From NCBI GenBank assembly GCA_963747535.1, contig CAVVFX010000002.1:434001-498000 (forward strand): DNA of 64,000 bases. The letters are read 5' to 3'. This document shows, one piece after another, positions 37,002 to 45,707 of this stretch (the first letter of the stretch is position 1; each line of letters starts with the position of its first letter). Source of the stretch: CAVVFX01 sp963747535 (GTDB lineage: Bacteria > Acidobacteriota > Terriglobia > Bryobacterales > Bryobacteraceae). A model generated the notes under the pieces. It did not search any database and had not been told where the DNA came from. It was given only the letters and a program-made list of their open reading frames with translations. Position numbers and translations under genes: made by a program.

Positions 37002-37604
37002 TTAAGAGATGCGGCTATCGCCCCGTGTCCCGGGTGGAACGGCTGCGCGCCGGTCGAGTTCGCGCTCCAGCCAGGCCTGTGCCAACCGCAACTCGCGGCG
37101 GACTACCGGAACGGTCAAATCGAGGACGGATGCTGATTCCTCGGCCGTCAAACCGCCGAAGAAGCGCATTTCGATCAGGCGCGCTTTCTGCTCGTCGCGC
37201 TTCTCGAGATCGCTGAGGGCGTCGTCGAGCTCGATCATGGTGGCCGATCGTTCGACGGACGCGGAACTCGCTTCGAGCAACGGCACCTGCAACGCCGCGG
37301 AGCGTTTGCCGGCGTTGCGGCGGCGAGCGTAATCGACCAGGATCTGGCGCATGACGCGCGCTGCAATTCCGAGAAAGTGAGCGCGGTCCTGATAGTCGGG
37401 CTGGCTACCGCCGAGGAGCCGCAGATAGGCTTCGTGCACCAGCGCCGTACGTTGCAAGGTGTGACCGGGGCGTTCCCGTCGCAGGCAGGAATCGGCCAGA
37501 CGACGGAGTTCGGCGTAGACCAGCGGAAAGAGACGGTCCATTGCCGACGGGTTGCCGGCCCGAGCTTCGTGAAGCAACTGCGTCACGGATGAAGGGGCGT
37601 CCAT
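37002..37604 (-). CDS. ECF-family RNA polymerase sigma factor (TIGR02999-like)
   Basis: The 200-residue protein has sigma-70 regions 2 (HTLQRTALVHEAYLRLLG, HFLGIAARVMRQILVDYARRR) and 4 (IEMRFFGGLTAEESASVLDL, VVRRELRLAQAWLEREL). The HTLQxTALVHEAYLRL segment is the hallmark of the TIGR02999 subfamily common in Acidobacteria and Planctomycetes, usually encoded with a Ser/Thr kinase that has TPRs. No kinase gene follows here; a TPR remnant lies 1.7 kb further on in the same direction behind the acyl-CoA synthetase. No anti-sigma factor is adjacent. Confidence 0.92.
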   Translation of the reverse strand: MDAPSSVTQLLHEARAGNPSAMDRLFPLVYAELRRLADSCLRRERPGHTLQRTALVHEAYLRLLGGSQPDYQDRAHFLGIAARVMRQILVDYARRRNAGKRSAALQVPLLEASSASVERSATMIELDDALSDLEKRDEQKARLIEMRFFGGLTAEESASVLDLTVPVVRRELRLAQAWLERELDRRAAVPPGTRGDSRIS

Positions 37605-37776
37605 TACTGGTCAGTGTATCAACCCGCCTTCCCTGGTCCGGAGTTTGAAAGGAGAAGGTCCGGGCACGAGACGAAGAAAACATGCCGGACCTCATATCAC
37701 CGTGTCCCTTGATCCCATGCTCGCCCGGAGTCTGTCACACAAGGCACAGACGGAAGTCTGTATTACAATCCGCGAG

Positions 37777-38832
37777 TTACCGGAAGTCTTCCTGCAGCTT
37801 TTCGAGAACCTCCGCGCCGGGACACAGTTTCTCGTAGGGAATCGAAGCCAGCGGCGTCTCCGAAGTCTGGCTCATATCATGAAAATCGCCGGTGGATTCG
37901 TCCAGGTACAGCAGTCCTGTCACCACTTCGCCGGTGCCGGCGTGCTCTTGCAGATACGCCGACACGCGGCGGCGATCGGTCGGATCGTAGCCAGGAGGCA
38001 CCGCGGTGAACTTGACCGTGCCGCCGTTGTGCATGGTCACGGTGGTCGCCCCATGCGAGGAGATTTGGGCCAGGATTTCCTTTTCCGGCGGGACGAAATC
38101 GGCTGCGATCGCGGCCAGCGCGTGCTTGCGCGTATAGAGATAGCTCTTGGTCGAACCCACGTGATCGTTGAAAGTCACGCATGGAGATACCACGTCGACC
38201 AGCGCCAGGCCTCGATGCGCCAGTGCAGCCTTGAGAATCGGAACGAGTTGTTCCTTGTCGCCGGAGAAACTGCGCGCAATGAAGGTGGCGCCTAACGTCA
38301 GTCCGAGCATCACCGGGTCGATCGGCGCCATGCGGTTGGGTTCGCCGCGCTTGCTCTTCGATCCCACATCCGATGAGGCGGAGAACTGACCCTTGGTGAG
38401 TCCGTAGACACCGTTGTTCTCGATGATGTATGTCATCCGCACATTGCGCCGGATGGCGTGGCAAAGGTGGCCGAGACCGATCGACAGCGAGTCGCCGTCA
38501 CCCGAAACCCCGATATAAACCAGGTCGCGGTTGGCCGCATTCGCGCCAGTCGCGATGGCGGGCATGCGTCCATGCGCCGAATTAAAGCCGTGCGCGCCGC
38601 CCACGAAATAGGTGGGTGTCTTCGAAGAACATCCGATCCCGCTGAGCTTGGCCAGTTTGTGCGGCACGATCGATGACTCCCAAACCGCGCGTACGATCGC
38701 CGCCGTGATCGAATCATGGCCGCATCCGGCGCAGAGCGTGGACATGGTGCCTTCATAGTCGCGGATGGTGAGCCCGAGCTCGTTCCGCTGCAGGCTCGGG
38801 TGGGTTACAACTGGCTTTGCGATAGAAGGCAT
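37777..38832 (-). CDS. korB: 2-oxoacid:ferredoxin oxidoreductase, beta subunit
   Basis: The 351-residue product is the thiamine-diphosphate subunit: CAGCGH (34-39) and GIGCSSK (C68) cysteines for the 4Fe-4S cluster, and the TPP-binding GDGDSLSIG at 111-119 followed by NNGVYGLTKGQFS. It decarboxylates 2-oxoacids (2-oxoglutarate or similar) and passes electrons to ferredoxin together with the alpha/gamma chain. I chose the internal MPSIAKP start because the upstream 60 codons overlap the alpha gene and have no family match. It overlaps the alpha gene by 28 bases. Confidence 0.92.
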   Translation of the reverse strand: MPSIAKPVVTHPSLQRNELGLTIRDYEGTMSTLCAGCGHDSITAAIVRAVWESSIVPHKLAKLSGIGCSSKTPTYFVGGAHGFNSAHGRMPAIATGANAANRDLVYIGVSGDGDSLSIGLGHLCHAIRRNVRMTYIIENNGVYGLTKGQFSASSDVGSKSKRGEPNRMAPIDPVMLGLTLGATFIARSFSGDKEQLVPILKAALAHRGLALVDVVSPCVTFNDHVGSTKSYLYTRKHALAAIAADFVPPEKEILAQISSHGATTVTMHNGGTVKFTAVPPGYDPTDRRRVSAYLQEHAGTGEVVTGLLYLDESTGDFHDMSQTSETPLASIPYEKLCPGAEVLEKLQEDFR

Positions 38833-40658
38833 TCCGACTTCTCCAACTGCATCGTGATTTGCTCGACAACATCCCGGGCGCTGAGCGGGAATCCGCCATA
38901 CACCAGGATGGACCGCAGTTGATCTTTTGCCACCGGCGTTTCGAGCAGGAACAAGGATCGCAACTGCGCATCGCGGTTCTGCTCGACTACAAAGCAGAAT
39001 TCGTGCTCGCACAGGAACGCCGCGACGTCTTCATCGAAGGGGAAGCCGCGTACGCGCATGAAGTCCGCCGTGATTCCCTGGGCGGCGAGGATCTCCAGGG
39101 CTTCGTTCACCGCCGGGGTACAACCCCCGATGGTGACCACACCGAACTGCGCGCCCTCGAGTTTGCGAATCTCGGGCGCAGGGACGAACCGCGCTGCCGA
39201 TTTGTGCTTGCGCAACAGGCGGTCGATAACTTCCTGATATTCGGCCGGTGTTTCCGTGTAGAAGCCGAATTTGTTATGCCCCGAGCCGCGCGTGAAAAAC
39301 GCGCCCTTGGGATGCACGCCGGGCAGCGTACGCGCCACAACTTGATTTTCATCCTCGTTGTTGTACCGCTGGAAGACCCGAATCTTCTCGAGATCGGCTG
39401 CCGTCAGCACGCGGCCGCGATCAGGGCGGTAGGAATCATCCCAGTTGAGGCGTGGCACGACCCAGTCATTCATGCCAATGTCGAGATCCGACAGCATCAG
39501 TACCGGTGTCTGGAAGCGTTCCGCCAGATCGAACGCCTTGGCTGCGAACTCGAAACATTCCCCCGGGTTCGACGGGAACAGGAGAATATGTTTCGTATCC
39601 CCGTGCGACGCGTACGCACATGCCAGGATATCGCCCTGCTGCGTGCGTGTGGGCATTCCCGTGGACGGGCCGACGCGCTGGACATCGACGACCACCGCGG
39701 GAATCTCGGCATAGTATGCCAGCCCGAGCAGTTCGTTCATGAGCGAGATGCCCGGACCGGACGTGGAGGTGAACGCACGCGCGCCATTCCACGAAGCTCC
39801 GATGACCATGCCGATCGCGGCTAACTCATCCTCAGCCTGAATGCTGATGTAGTTGTACTTGCCGGTCTCCGGGTCCCGGCGATACTTATCGCAGAAGCGC
39901 TTGAACGCGTCCATCACCGAGGTCGACGGCGTGATGGGATACCATGCGGCAACCGTGGCGCCCGCGTACATGCAGCCCAGGGCCGTGGCCGTGTTGCCGT
40001 CAATCAGGATCTTACCGTCGTTCGCGTTCATCTTTTCGAGGCGGAACGGAACCGGGTGGAGATGCTCCGTGGCGTAGTCATAGCCGAGCCGGAGCGCGCG
40101 ATGGTTGGACTCGAGAAGCGCCTTCTTGCCCGAGAAAGTTTCTTCGAGCAGCGCTTCGACGATTTCCATGTCCACATCGAGAATCGCGACCAGTGAGCCG
40201 GCATAAGCTATGTTCTTCATCAGGATCCGCTCGCGCGAATCCCGGAAGCTACGGTTGCACATGTCCGACAGTGGGACCCCCAGAAAGTTGACATCCCCTC
40301 GATGGAGGCTCGGGTCGAGCGGCCAGGTCGAGTCGTACAACACATAACTTCCCGACCGCACCTCGCGAATGTCCTGCGCGTAGGTCTGCGAGTTCATCGC
40401 GACCATGAGGTTGTAATCGAGGGCGCGCGCGGTGTGGCCGTGCTTATTGACCCGGATCTCGTACCAGGTAGGGAGGCCCTGAATATTAGACGGAAACAGG
40501 TTCTTTCCCGAGACGGGAATCCCCATGCGAAAGATAGCCTGCATGAGAAGCCCGTTGGCGCTTGCCGAACCGGTTCCGTTCACATTTGCCAGTTTGATTG
40601 CTAAGTCGTTTATCGAGACGCGTTTTACCGTCATGCGTGTGTCAGCGTGGGTGTGCAC
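38805..40658 (-). CDS. korA: 2-oxoacid:ferredoxin oxidoreductase, fused gamma-alpha subunit
   Basis: The 617-residue protein has an N-terminal gamma domain (about 12-190, NGTGSASANGLLMQAIFRMG, YVLYDSTWPL) and the pyrimidine/alpha part (IDGNTATALGCMYAGATVAA, WYPITPSTSVMDAF, QAEDELAAIGMVIGASWNG, MPTRTQQGDI). This is the 2-oxoglutarate/2-oxoacid:ferredoxin oxidoreductase type (KorA) that pairs with KorB. It overlaps the genes on both sides by 28 bases, so the three-gene operon is tightly coupled. The exact 2-oxoacid cannot be set from sequence. Confidence 0.92.
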   Translation of the reverse strand: MHTHADTRMTVKRVSINDLAIKLANVNGTGSASANGLLMQAIFRMGIPVSGKNLFPSNIQGLPTWYEIRVNKHGHTARALDYNLMVAMNSQTYAQDIREVRSGSYVLYDSTWPLDPSLHRGDVNFLGVPLSDMCNRSFRDSRERILMKNIAYAGSLVAILDVDMEIVEALLEETFSGKKALLESNHRALRLGYDYATEHLHPVPFRLEKMNANDGKILIDGNTATALGCMYAGATVAAWYPITPSTSVMDAFKRFCDKYRRDPETGKYNYISIQAEDELAAIGMVIGASWNGARAFTSTSGPGISLMNELLGLAYYAEIPAVVVDVQRVGPSTGMPTRTQQGDILACAYASHGDTKHILLFPSNPGECFEFAAKAFDLAERFQTPVLMLSDLDIGMNDWVVPRLNWDDSYRPDRGRVLTAADLEKIRVFQRYNNEDENQVVARTLPGVHPKGAFFTRGSGHNKFGFYTETPAEYQEVIDRLLRKHKSAARFVPAPEIRKLEGAQFGVVTIGGCTPAVNEALEILAAQGITADFMRVRGFPFDEDVAAFLCEHEFCFVVEQNRDAQLRSLFLLETPVAKDQLRSILVYGGFPLSARDVVEQITMQLEKSECLLSQSQL

Positions 40659-42439
40659 GCTTCTGCTCCAGCGTAAGGAATAAGGAGGTCAAATTTTTGC
40701 ATGTCCCAGGCAGCAGTCGGACAGCGCTCGGCGCACAGTCCACAATGGACACAAAGATCTTCGTCCTTGACCATAATGCGCTCCGTTTGCGGCAGCGCTA
40801 TTGACACAAAAAGGTCTTGCGTCAGATTGACGGCCGGCGCGGACAGGCGTTGACGCAGGTCGTCTTCTTCCCCGTTGCGGGTGATCGTAAGGCACTGCAC
40901 CGGACAGATGTCGATGCAGGCATCGCACTCGATACATTTGGGCGCGACAAAGGCAGTCTCCATGTCGCAATTGAGGCAGCGTTGTACTTCGCGCGCGGTC
41001 TGCTCGGCGTTAAAACCCAGTTCGACCTCGATGTTGAGTTTCTGGAACCGTTCGACCAGATCCACGTGGCGCATCTTCTGCCGCGCCGAAGGATCGTAGT
41101 CGTTGTGATAGCTCCACTCGCTGAGCCCCATTTTCTGGCTCATCAGGTTCATCCGGTCGGGTGGGCGATTGGTGACCGGCGCCCCCTGGCAATAATTGTG
41201 GATCGAGATGGCGGCCTGGTGAGCATGCTCGACCGCCCAGATAATATTCTTAGGACCCCAAGCCGCGTCTCCGCCGAAGAAGACGTCCGGCCGCGACGAT
41301 TGCATGGTGACCTCGTCCACCTCGGGCATCTCCCATTTATCGAACCGGACGCCGATGTCGCGCTCAATCCAGGGGAACGAATTTTCCTGGCCGATGGCGA
41401 GAATCACATCGTCAGCCGGAAGGAATACGGTATCGATCACAGTAGAGCGCTTCGCCGCGGCATCCCATTCGAGACGCTCGAACTCCATGCCGGTCAGCTT
41501 GCCTCCATCCATCACGAACCGCTTCGGCGCATGATTGATCACGATCTCGATTTGTTCCTCTTCGGCGTCATCGAGTTCCCAGGGCGATGCCTTGAAGAAT
41601 TCCCTGGGCCGGCGCGCCATCACTTTGATCTCCCTGCCACCCAATCGCCGCGAGGTACGGCAGCAATCCATCGCGGTGTTCCCTACGCCGATGATAAGGA
41701 CGTGTTCGCCAATGGAATCGGTATGGCCAAAGGCGACCGAATTGAGCCAGTCGATCCCGATATGGATGCGATCTGTATCGTGGCGCCCGGGAATATCGAG
41801 ATCTTTACCGCGCGGCGCACCCGAGCCGATGAAAATGGCATCGAATCCGCTGGCGAGGAGTGCCTTCATACTGGTGACCGGCGAATTGTAATGGATCTCG
41901 ACGCCGCGGTCGAGAATCATCTCGATCTCATCCGAAAGGACGTCATCCGGTAGCCGGAACGAAGGAATGTTCGACCGCATCAGACCGCCCGGCTTGTCGA
42001 GCTTCTCGAAGATCTCGATCTGGTAGCCGAGCGGCAACAGATCGTTCGCGACCGCGAGCGACGCGGGGCCTGAGCCGATCAGCGCCACGCGTTTCCCGTT
42101 CTTCTGTTCAGGAACCTGCGGGAGGCGGTGCCGGATGTCACCGCGATGATCGGCGGCGACGCGCTTCAGGCGGCAGATCGCGACGGGCTTGCCATCCAGT
42201 CGTCCACGCCGGCAGGCGGGTTCGCAAGGGCGGTCGCAGGTACGCCCGAGGATTCCGGGGAATACGTTCGACTCCCGGTTAACCATGTACGCATCGGCGT
42301 AGCGTCCCTGAGCAATCAGCCGGATGTATTCAGGCACATTGGTATGCGCCGGGCATGCCCACTGACAATCGACAACTTTGTGGAAATAATTAGGATTGCT
42401 TGTATTGGTCGGTAACACGTATCCGAGTCCCTTGTGCAC
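40631..42439 (-). CDS. FAD-dependent NAD(P)H:acceptor oxidoreductase with 4Fe-4S domains (GltD/NfnB-like)
   Basis: The 602-residue protein begins with an N-terminal Fe-S domain (CQWACPAHTNVPEYI near residue 25, GRTCDRPCEPACRRG near 65). It goes on with two Rossmann folds (VALIGSGPASLAVANDL, VLIIGVGNTAMDCC) and a C-terminal di-cluster ferredoxin (CIECDACIDICPVQCL and CVHCGLCAERCPTAAW). It should move electrons between NAD(P)H and the ferredoxin pool used by the KorAB enzyme encoded directly downstream. It is the first gene of the operon and has no signal peptide. Confidence 0.9.
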   Translation of the reverse strand: MHKGLGYVLPTNTSNPNYFHKVVDCQWACPAHTNVPEYIRLIAQGRYADAYMVNRESNVFPGILGRTCDRPCEPACRRGRLDGKPVAICRLKRVAADHRGDIRHRLPQVPEQKNGKRVALIGSGPASLAVANDLLPLGYQIEIFEKLDKPGGLMRSNIPSFRLPDDVLSDEIEMILDRGVEIHYNSPVTSMKALLASGFDAIFIGSGAPRGKDLDIPGRHDTDRIHIGIDWLNSVAFGHTDSIGEHVLIIGVGNTAMDCCRTSRRLGGREIKVMARRPREFFKASPWELDDAEEEQIEIVINHAPKRFVMDGGKLTGMEFERLEWDAAAKRSTVIDTVFLPADDVILAIGQENSFPWIERDIGVRFDKWEMPEVDEVTMQSSRPDVFFGGDAAWGPKNIIWAVEHAHQAAISIHNYCQGAPVTNRPPDRMNLMSQKMGLSEWSYHNDYDPSARQKMRHVDLVERFQKLNIEVELGFNAEQTAREVQRCLNCDMETAFVAPKCIECDACIDICPVQCLTITRNGEEDDLRQRLSAPAVNLTQDLFVSIALPQTERIMVKDEDLCVHCGLCAERCPTAAWDMQKFDLLIPYAGAEACTPTLTHA

Positions 42440-42601
42440 CCTGGTGGCACAGGTAAGCGCTTCCCAACTATTCTACATCCACTTGCGGAGTGGCTGCATC
42501 GTCATCAGGTTTGGGTGGATCTGCAGGGGCGCGAGGGGCGGGCCAAACGGCCTGCCCCCACCAACTTCAAGGAAGACTGGACCCGAGCGACAGAGAAGAA
42601 T

Positions 42602-42763
42602 TTACACGGATCGCCGGCCTGTGATCAGTCCGACTACGAACAAAATCAAGAACACAAAGAAAAGAATCTTAGCAATACCGGCGGCCGCTCCGGCTATTCC
42701 GCCAAAGCCTAGCACCGCTGCCAGGATTGCGATGACCAAAAATACCCAAGCATAATGTAGCAT
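42602..42763 (-). CDS. DUF1328 small membrane protein (YtjA family)
   Basis: The 53-residue product MLHYAWVFLVIAILAAVLGF continues GGIAGAAAGIAKILFFVFLI and ends LITGRRSV. This matches the DUF1328 family end to end: two membrane helices around a G-F-G-G-I-A-G-A-A turn. Family members are often induced in stress; function unknown. It stands alone between the Kor operon and a small exported protein. It is too short for many gene finders. Confidence 0.9.
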   Translation of the reverse strand: MLHYAWVFLVIAILAAVLGFGGIAGAAAGIAKILFFVFLILFVVGLITGRRSV

Positions 42764-42836
42764 TCAAAATTCGCCTCCGCTATGGATGGAAGCAATCGAG
42801 TGGCCATTGACGGCGGCAGAATGTAAGACAGGGCGG

Positions 42837-43307
42837 TCAGTACACCTCGAAGCAGAAGACGTCATTGGCGCCTTCAGGGGTAAAAGAATACTGGCCCTTG
42901 GGGAGGCTATCGCTCACCTCGAGACGAATCATGCCGTTGTCGAAGCGCTTGACGTCGACCCGTACAGGCTCAGGGTTCCTGGCGCCCCTGCCGGTGCGGA
43001 AAGTGATTTCGCGGTGGCCGTTCTTGACGTCGAGTTTGAAGAGCTGGAGCTTTTCGGCAACCAGATCCCTTGCTTTCAATAGGAATATCGGACTGGCGAG
43101 GGGAGTTCGCGCGGAGGAGGCGGCGCCGGCCACGACATAGACGGTCTCGCCCTTCTTGCCCTTCTGTTCCTGAGCTGTTGCCGCCTCGGTCGGAATCAGA
43201 TTGTCAGCCTGGACCAGGTAGAGCAAATCCTCTTTCTCGGGCACAGGTCCCGAGTACTTCTGGGCGAGGGCAGCCAATACTGCCACGAAGAATACAGCCA
43301 GTCGCAT
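42837..43307 (-). CDS. Exported hypothetical protein
   Basis: From MRLAVFFVAVLAALAQ the product has a Sec signal peptide and a 140-residue mature domain of mixed beta type (LLYLVQADNLIPTEAATAQ, VYVVAGAASSARTPLAS, IRLEVSDSLPKGQYSF). I do not recognise a family. The start codon lies 2 bases past the stop of the HAD hydrolase gene, so it is the last of a CutA-HAD-exported protein operon. Confidence 0.75.
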   Translation of the reverse strand: MRLAVFFVAVLAALAQKYSGPVPEKEDLLYLVQADNLIPTEAATAQEQKGKKGETVYVVAGAASSARTPLASPIFLLKARDLVAEKLQLFKLDVKNGHREITFRTGRGARNPEPVRVDVKRFDNGMIRLEVSDSLPKGQYSFTPEGANDVFCFEVY

Positions 43308-43309
43308 AG

Positions 43310-43966
43310 TTATCTCCCGATGGACGCTATTGTAGCTCCTAACCACGCCTCCAACTCCGGAGCGAAAAAGTCGTCGACAGCAATGGCCGTGCCGGGCAAC
43401 GCAGGATGCGTGGTACGCAAACCCGCCACTCGCATCCCCGCGGCCAACGCGGACTCCACACCGGAGTATGAGTCTTCGAACACGATGCAGTCCCGCGGCG
43501 CCGCCGGCAGAAGTTCCGCTGCCTTCAGATACACGTCGGGCGCGGGCTTGGGATTGCGCACCTGGTGTCCATCGACGATGACGCGAAAGAACGAGCCGAG
43601 TCCCGCCGACTGGAGCACGAATCTTACATTCTCCGCTTCGGCATTGCTCGCCACGGCCATGGGGAGGTCGCGGTGCCGCTCCAGAAACTCGCGCACGCCG
43701 GGAACCAGTGAAGATGCGAGGCTCGGCCCGGCGAGTTCACGGTAGAGGCGCTCCTTGGCTGCGCCGTGCTCAAAGACTTCGGCCTCATCCAAGTGGCTGC
43801 CCAGGAAATCGCGCACGATCTGGTCATTGCGCTTCCCGTACATCCGCGCGTGCATCTCCTCGGTGGTTTCGATGCCGAGGCGGCGATTGTAGAGTTCCCA
43901 GGCCTGGCGATGAATCGGGTTGGAGTTGATGATGACGCCGTCCATGTCGAAGATCAGGGCGATCAT
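43310..43966 (-). CDS. HAD-superfamily phosphatase (beta-phosphoglucomutase-like)
   Basis: The 218-residue protein has DxD in FDMDGVIINSNPIHRQAW, the Ser of motif II in AVASNAE, the Lys of motif III in NPKPAPDVY and the acidic motif IV in IVFEDSYSGVESA. The helical cap sits between motifs I and II, as in beta-phosphoglucomutases and related sugar-phosphate phosphatases. The start overlaps the CutA stop by 4 bases. Cytoplasmic. Confidence 0.9.
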   Translation of the reverse strand: MIALIFDMDGVIINSNPIHRQAWELYNRRLGIETTEEMHARMYGKRNDQIVRDFLGSHLDEAEVFEHGAAKERLYRELAGPSLASSLVPGVREFLERHRDLPMAVASNAEAENVRFVLQSAGLGSFFRVIVDGHQVRNPKPAPDVYLKAAELLPAAPRDCIVFEDSYSGVESALAAGMRVAGLRTTHPALPGTAIAVDDFFAPELEAWLGATIASIGR

Positions 43967-44280
43967 TGCGTCTCCCCGTCAATCCAAGCCAGATAGTTGG
44001 GAGAGCCATCCACGACGGATATGGCGAGGACCTCGGGCAGTTCGTAGGAATGGGCGGTCTCGATGGCAGTGCGCAGTTGATCGAAGCGCTCGCGGCGAGA
44101 CTTGATGATGAGCAGCCACTCACGCGATTCTTCGATCACTCCCTTCCAACGATAGACGCTGACCAGGGGACTGACAATGTTGACGCAGGCGGCGAGATGT
44201 TTCTCAATTAAGATCGCAGCCAGCTTCCGCGCCTCTTCTTCCGAGCCACATGTAGTAAATACGACAATCTTGTCGGTCAT
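43963..44280 (-). CDS. cutA: Divalent-cation tolerance protein CutA
   Basis: The 105-residue product from MTDKIVVFTTCGSEEEARKL has the CutA1 signature: LAACVNIVSPLVSVYRWKG, EESREWLLIIKSRRERFDQL, HSYELPEVLAISV and SPNYLAWI. CutA forms very stable trimers and is linked to copper and other metal tolerance; its biochemical role is debated. The ATG chosen matches the family start, although the frame runs 33 codons further up. It is the first gene of the minus-strand trio and divergent from the septum gene. Confidence 0.93.
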   Translation of the reverse strand: MTDKIVVFTTCGSEEEARKLAAILIEKHLAACVNIVSPLVSVYRWKGVIEESREWLLIIKSRRERFDQLRTAIETAHSYELPEVLAISVVDGSPNYLAWIDGETQ

Positions 44281-44345
44281 GATAGAAATCCATGGAATAA
44301 GTCCATGCGCAAATGTTAGTATAGATTTTTCCAAGGCAGAACCCG

Positions 44346-44681
44346 ATGCGCATTTCAATTGGTAAAATCTTTTTCGCATGCCTGCTAGTGGCTTGCACCG
44401 CTTACGGAATCAGGATTTTACGCGGACCTCACGCTTTCAGTGAGAAGCACCGCATGATTGAACAACTGGAGAAGGAAAACGAGACCCTGAACCGCGAGAT
44501 CGAGGACAAGAAGGCCTATCTCATCCGACTGCAGAATCCCGAAGAGATGGGCCTGGCGATCGAGGACCGGCTTAAGTTGGTCAATCCCGGGTCCAAGAGC
44601 TTCATGCTTCAGGAAAAGGGCAAGCAGGATGGGAGTGGGGCGGAAGATGCTCCGCATCCTGCAAGTGGCACTGCCCGCTAG
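44346..44681 (+). CDS. Septum formation initiator (DivIC/FtsB-like) protein
   Basis: The 111-residue protein has one N-terminal membrane helix (about 7-24, IFFACLLVACTAYGIRIL), a leucine-rich coiled coil (MIEQLEKENETLNREIEDKK, residues 36-60) and an FtsB-like end (PEEMGLAIEDRLKLVNPGS). Such proteins form the FtsB-FtsL-FtsQ bridge in the cell-division ring. It precedes the sugar-kinase cassette by 54 bases and may have its own promoter. Confidence 0.85.
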   Translation: MRISIGKIFFACLLVACTAYGIRILRGPHAFSEKHRMIEQLEKENETLNREIEDKKAYLIRLQNPEEMGLAIEDRLKLVNPGSKSFMLQEKGKQDGSGAEDAPHPASGTAR

Positions 44682-44735
44682 CGCCATGCCATTCGGTGCG
44701 CGACACGCCCTGCACCTGTGTCACGCTAATTACTT

Positions 44736-45707
44736 GTGAACGACATCCTCGATCAGGCCCCGAAGCTTGCCGCGCTGATTGTCGGCGACGTGTGTCTCGA
44801 CCGCTGGTGCCGCTACGATCCGCACCTGGCAGAACCTTCCCGCGAAACCGGCATTCCGCGCACTGCCGTGACCTCCACCGAAGTGACTCCGGGCGCTGCA
44901 GGTACCGTGGCGAATAACCTCGCGGCTTTAGGCGTGGGTCGGGTCTCGGTCCTCGGTGTCATCGGGCGGGACGGACACGGGTTCGAGTTACGGCACGCGC
45001 TACAGCAACGCGGGATCGAAGCCGACCTGCTGGTGGAGTCCGCGGAAGTTCAGACCTTTACTTACACGAAGCTGATCAACCACCGTACCGGGAAGGAGGA
45101 CCAACCGCGAATCGATTTCGTCAATCAATCAAAGTTGCCTTCATCCGCGGTGCGCCTGGTGCTCGACCGGCTACAGGGCGTATTCGACCTGTTTGATATC
45201 GTGATGGTCTGCGATCAGGCGGAGAGCGGCTGCGGCGGCGTAGTCAACGAGGCGGTGCGGACCCTGATCCAGGAACTGGCACCGGTTTACCCGGATAAAG
45301 TAGTCATGGTGGATTCCCGAACCCACATCGCGGATTTCCGTAGCGTGATCGCCAAGCCGAACCATATCGAAGCGGGACGGGCATCGCAGGGAATCTTGGG
45401 GAGGGTCGATTATGGCGCACTGCGGGAGCACATGCGGTCTCCGCTGCTGCTGGTCACGCATGGCGGTGAGGGCGTTCTGCTGGTGAGCCCGCAGGGTGAG
45501 CGCTGGGTGCGCACCGTTCCGGTGGAGAACCCCGTGGATATCTGCGGCGCAGGCGACAGTTTCGCCGCCGGGTTCATGGTCGCGTATGCCGCTACCCGCA
45601 ACGCAGTTCGCGCGGCCGAGTTCGGCAACCGGGTCGCTTCGATCACCATCATGAAGCCCGGCACCGGTACGGCGTCGCCCGAGGAGTTACTGGCGGTGAA
45701 AACATGA
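44736..45707 (+). CDS. PfkB-family kinase, HldE/RfaE1-like (heptose-7-phosphate kinase type)
   Basis: From a GTG start the 323-residue protein resembles the kinase domain of HldE: VGDVCLDRWCRY, PGAAGTVANNLAALG near residue 52, and NPVDICGAGDSFAAGF with the anion hole GAGD at 271-274. HldE kinase phosphorylates heptose-7-phosphate at C1 for ADP- or GDP-heptose synthesis. The adenylyltransferase half is not fused here. It overlaps the following ROK gene by ATGA and is followed by a GmhA-like isomerase, which together fit heptose precursor synthesis. Another sugar phosphate as substrate is possible. Confidence 0.85.
   Translation: MNDILDQAPKLAALIVGDVCLDRWCRYDPHLAEPSRETGIPRTAVTSTEVTPGAAGTVANNLAALGVGRVSVLGVIGRDGHGFELRHALQQRGIEADLLVESAEVQTFTYTKLINHRTGKEDQPRIDFVNQSKLPSSAVRLVLDRLQGVFDLFDIVMVCDQAESGCGGVVNEAVRTLIQELAPVYPDKVVMVDSRTHIADFRSVIAKPNHIEAGRASQGILGRVDYGALREHMRSPLLLVTHGGEGVLLVSPQGERWVRTVPVENPVDICGAGDSFAAGFMVAYAATRNAVRAAEFGNRVASITIMKPGTGTASPEELLAVKT

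Noticed and set aside
37746..37761. ACAGAC-GGAA-GTCTGT hairpin after korB
   Set aside because: Short stem with no T-run on the minus-strand side, so not called as a terminator, and it does not have the conserved loop of the repeat family.
40817..41953. 378-codon plus-strand open frame over the Fe-S oxidoreductase
   Set aside because: Antisense shadow; the opposite strand has all Fe-S and Rossmann motifs.
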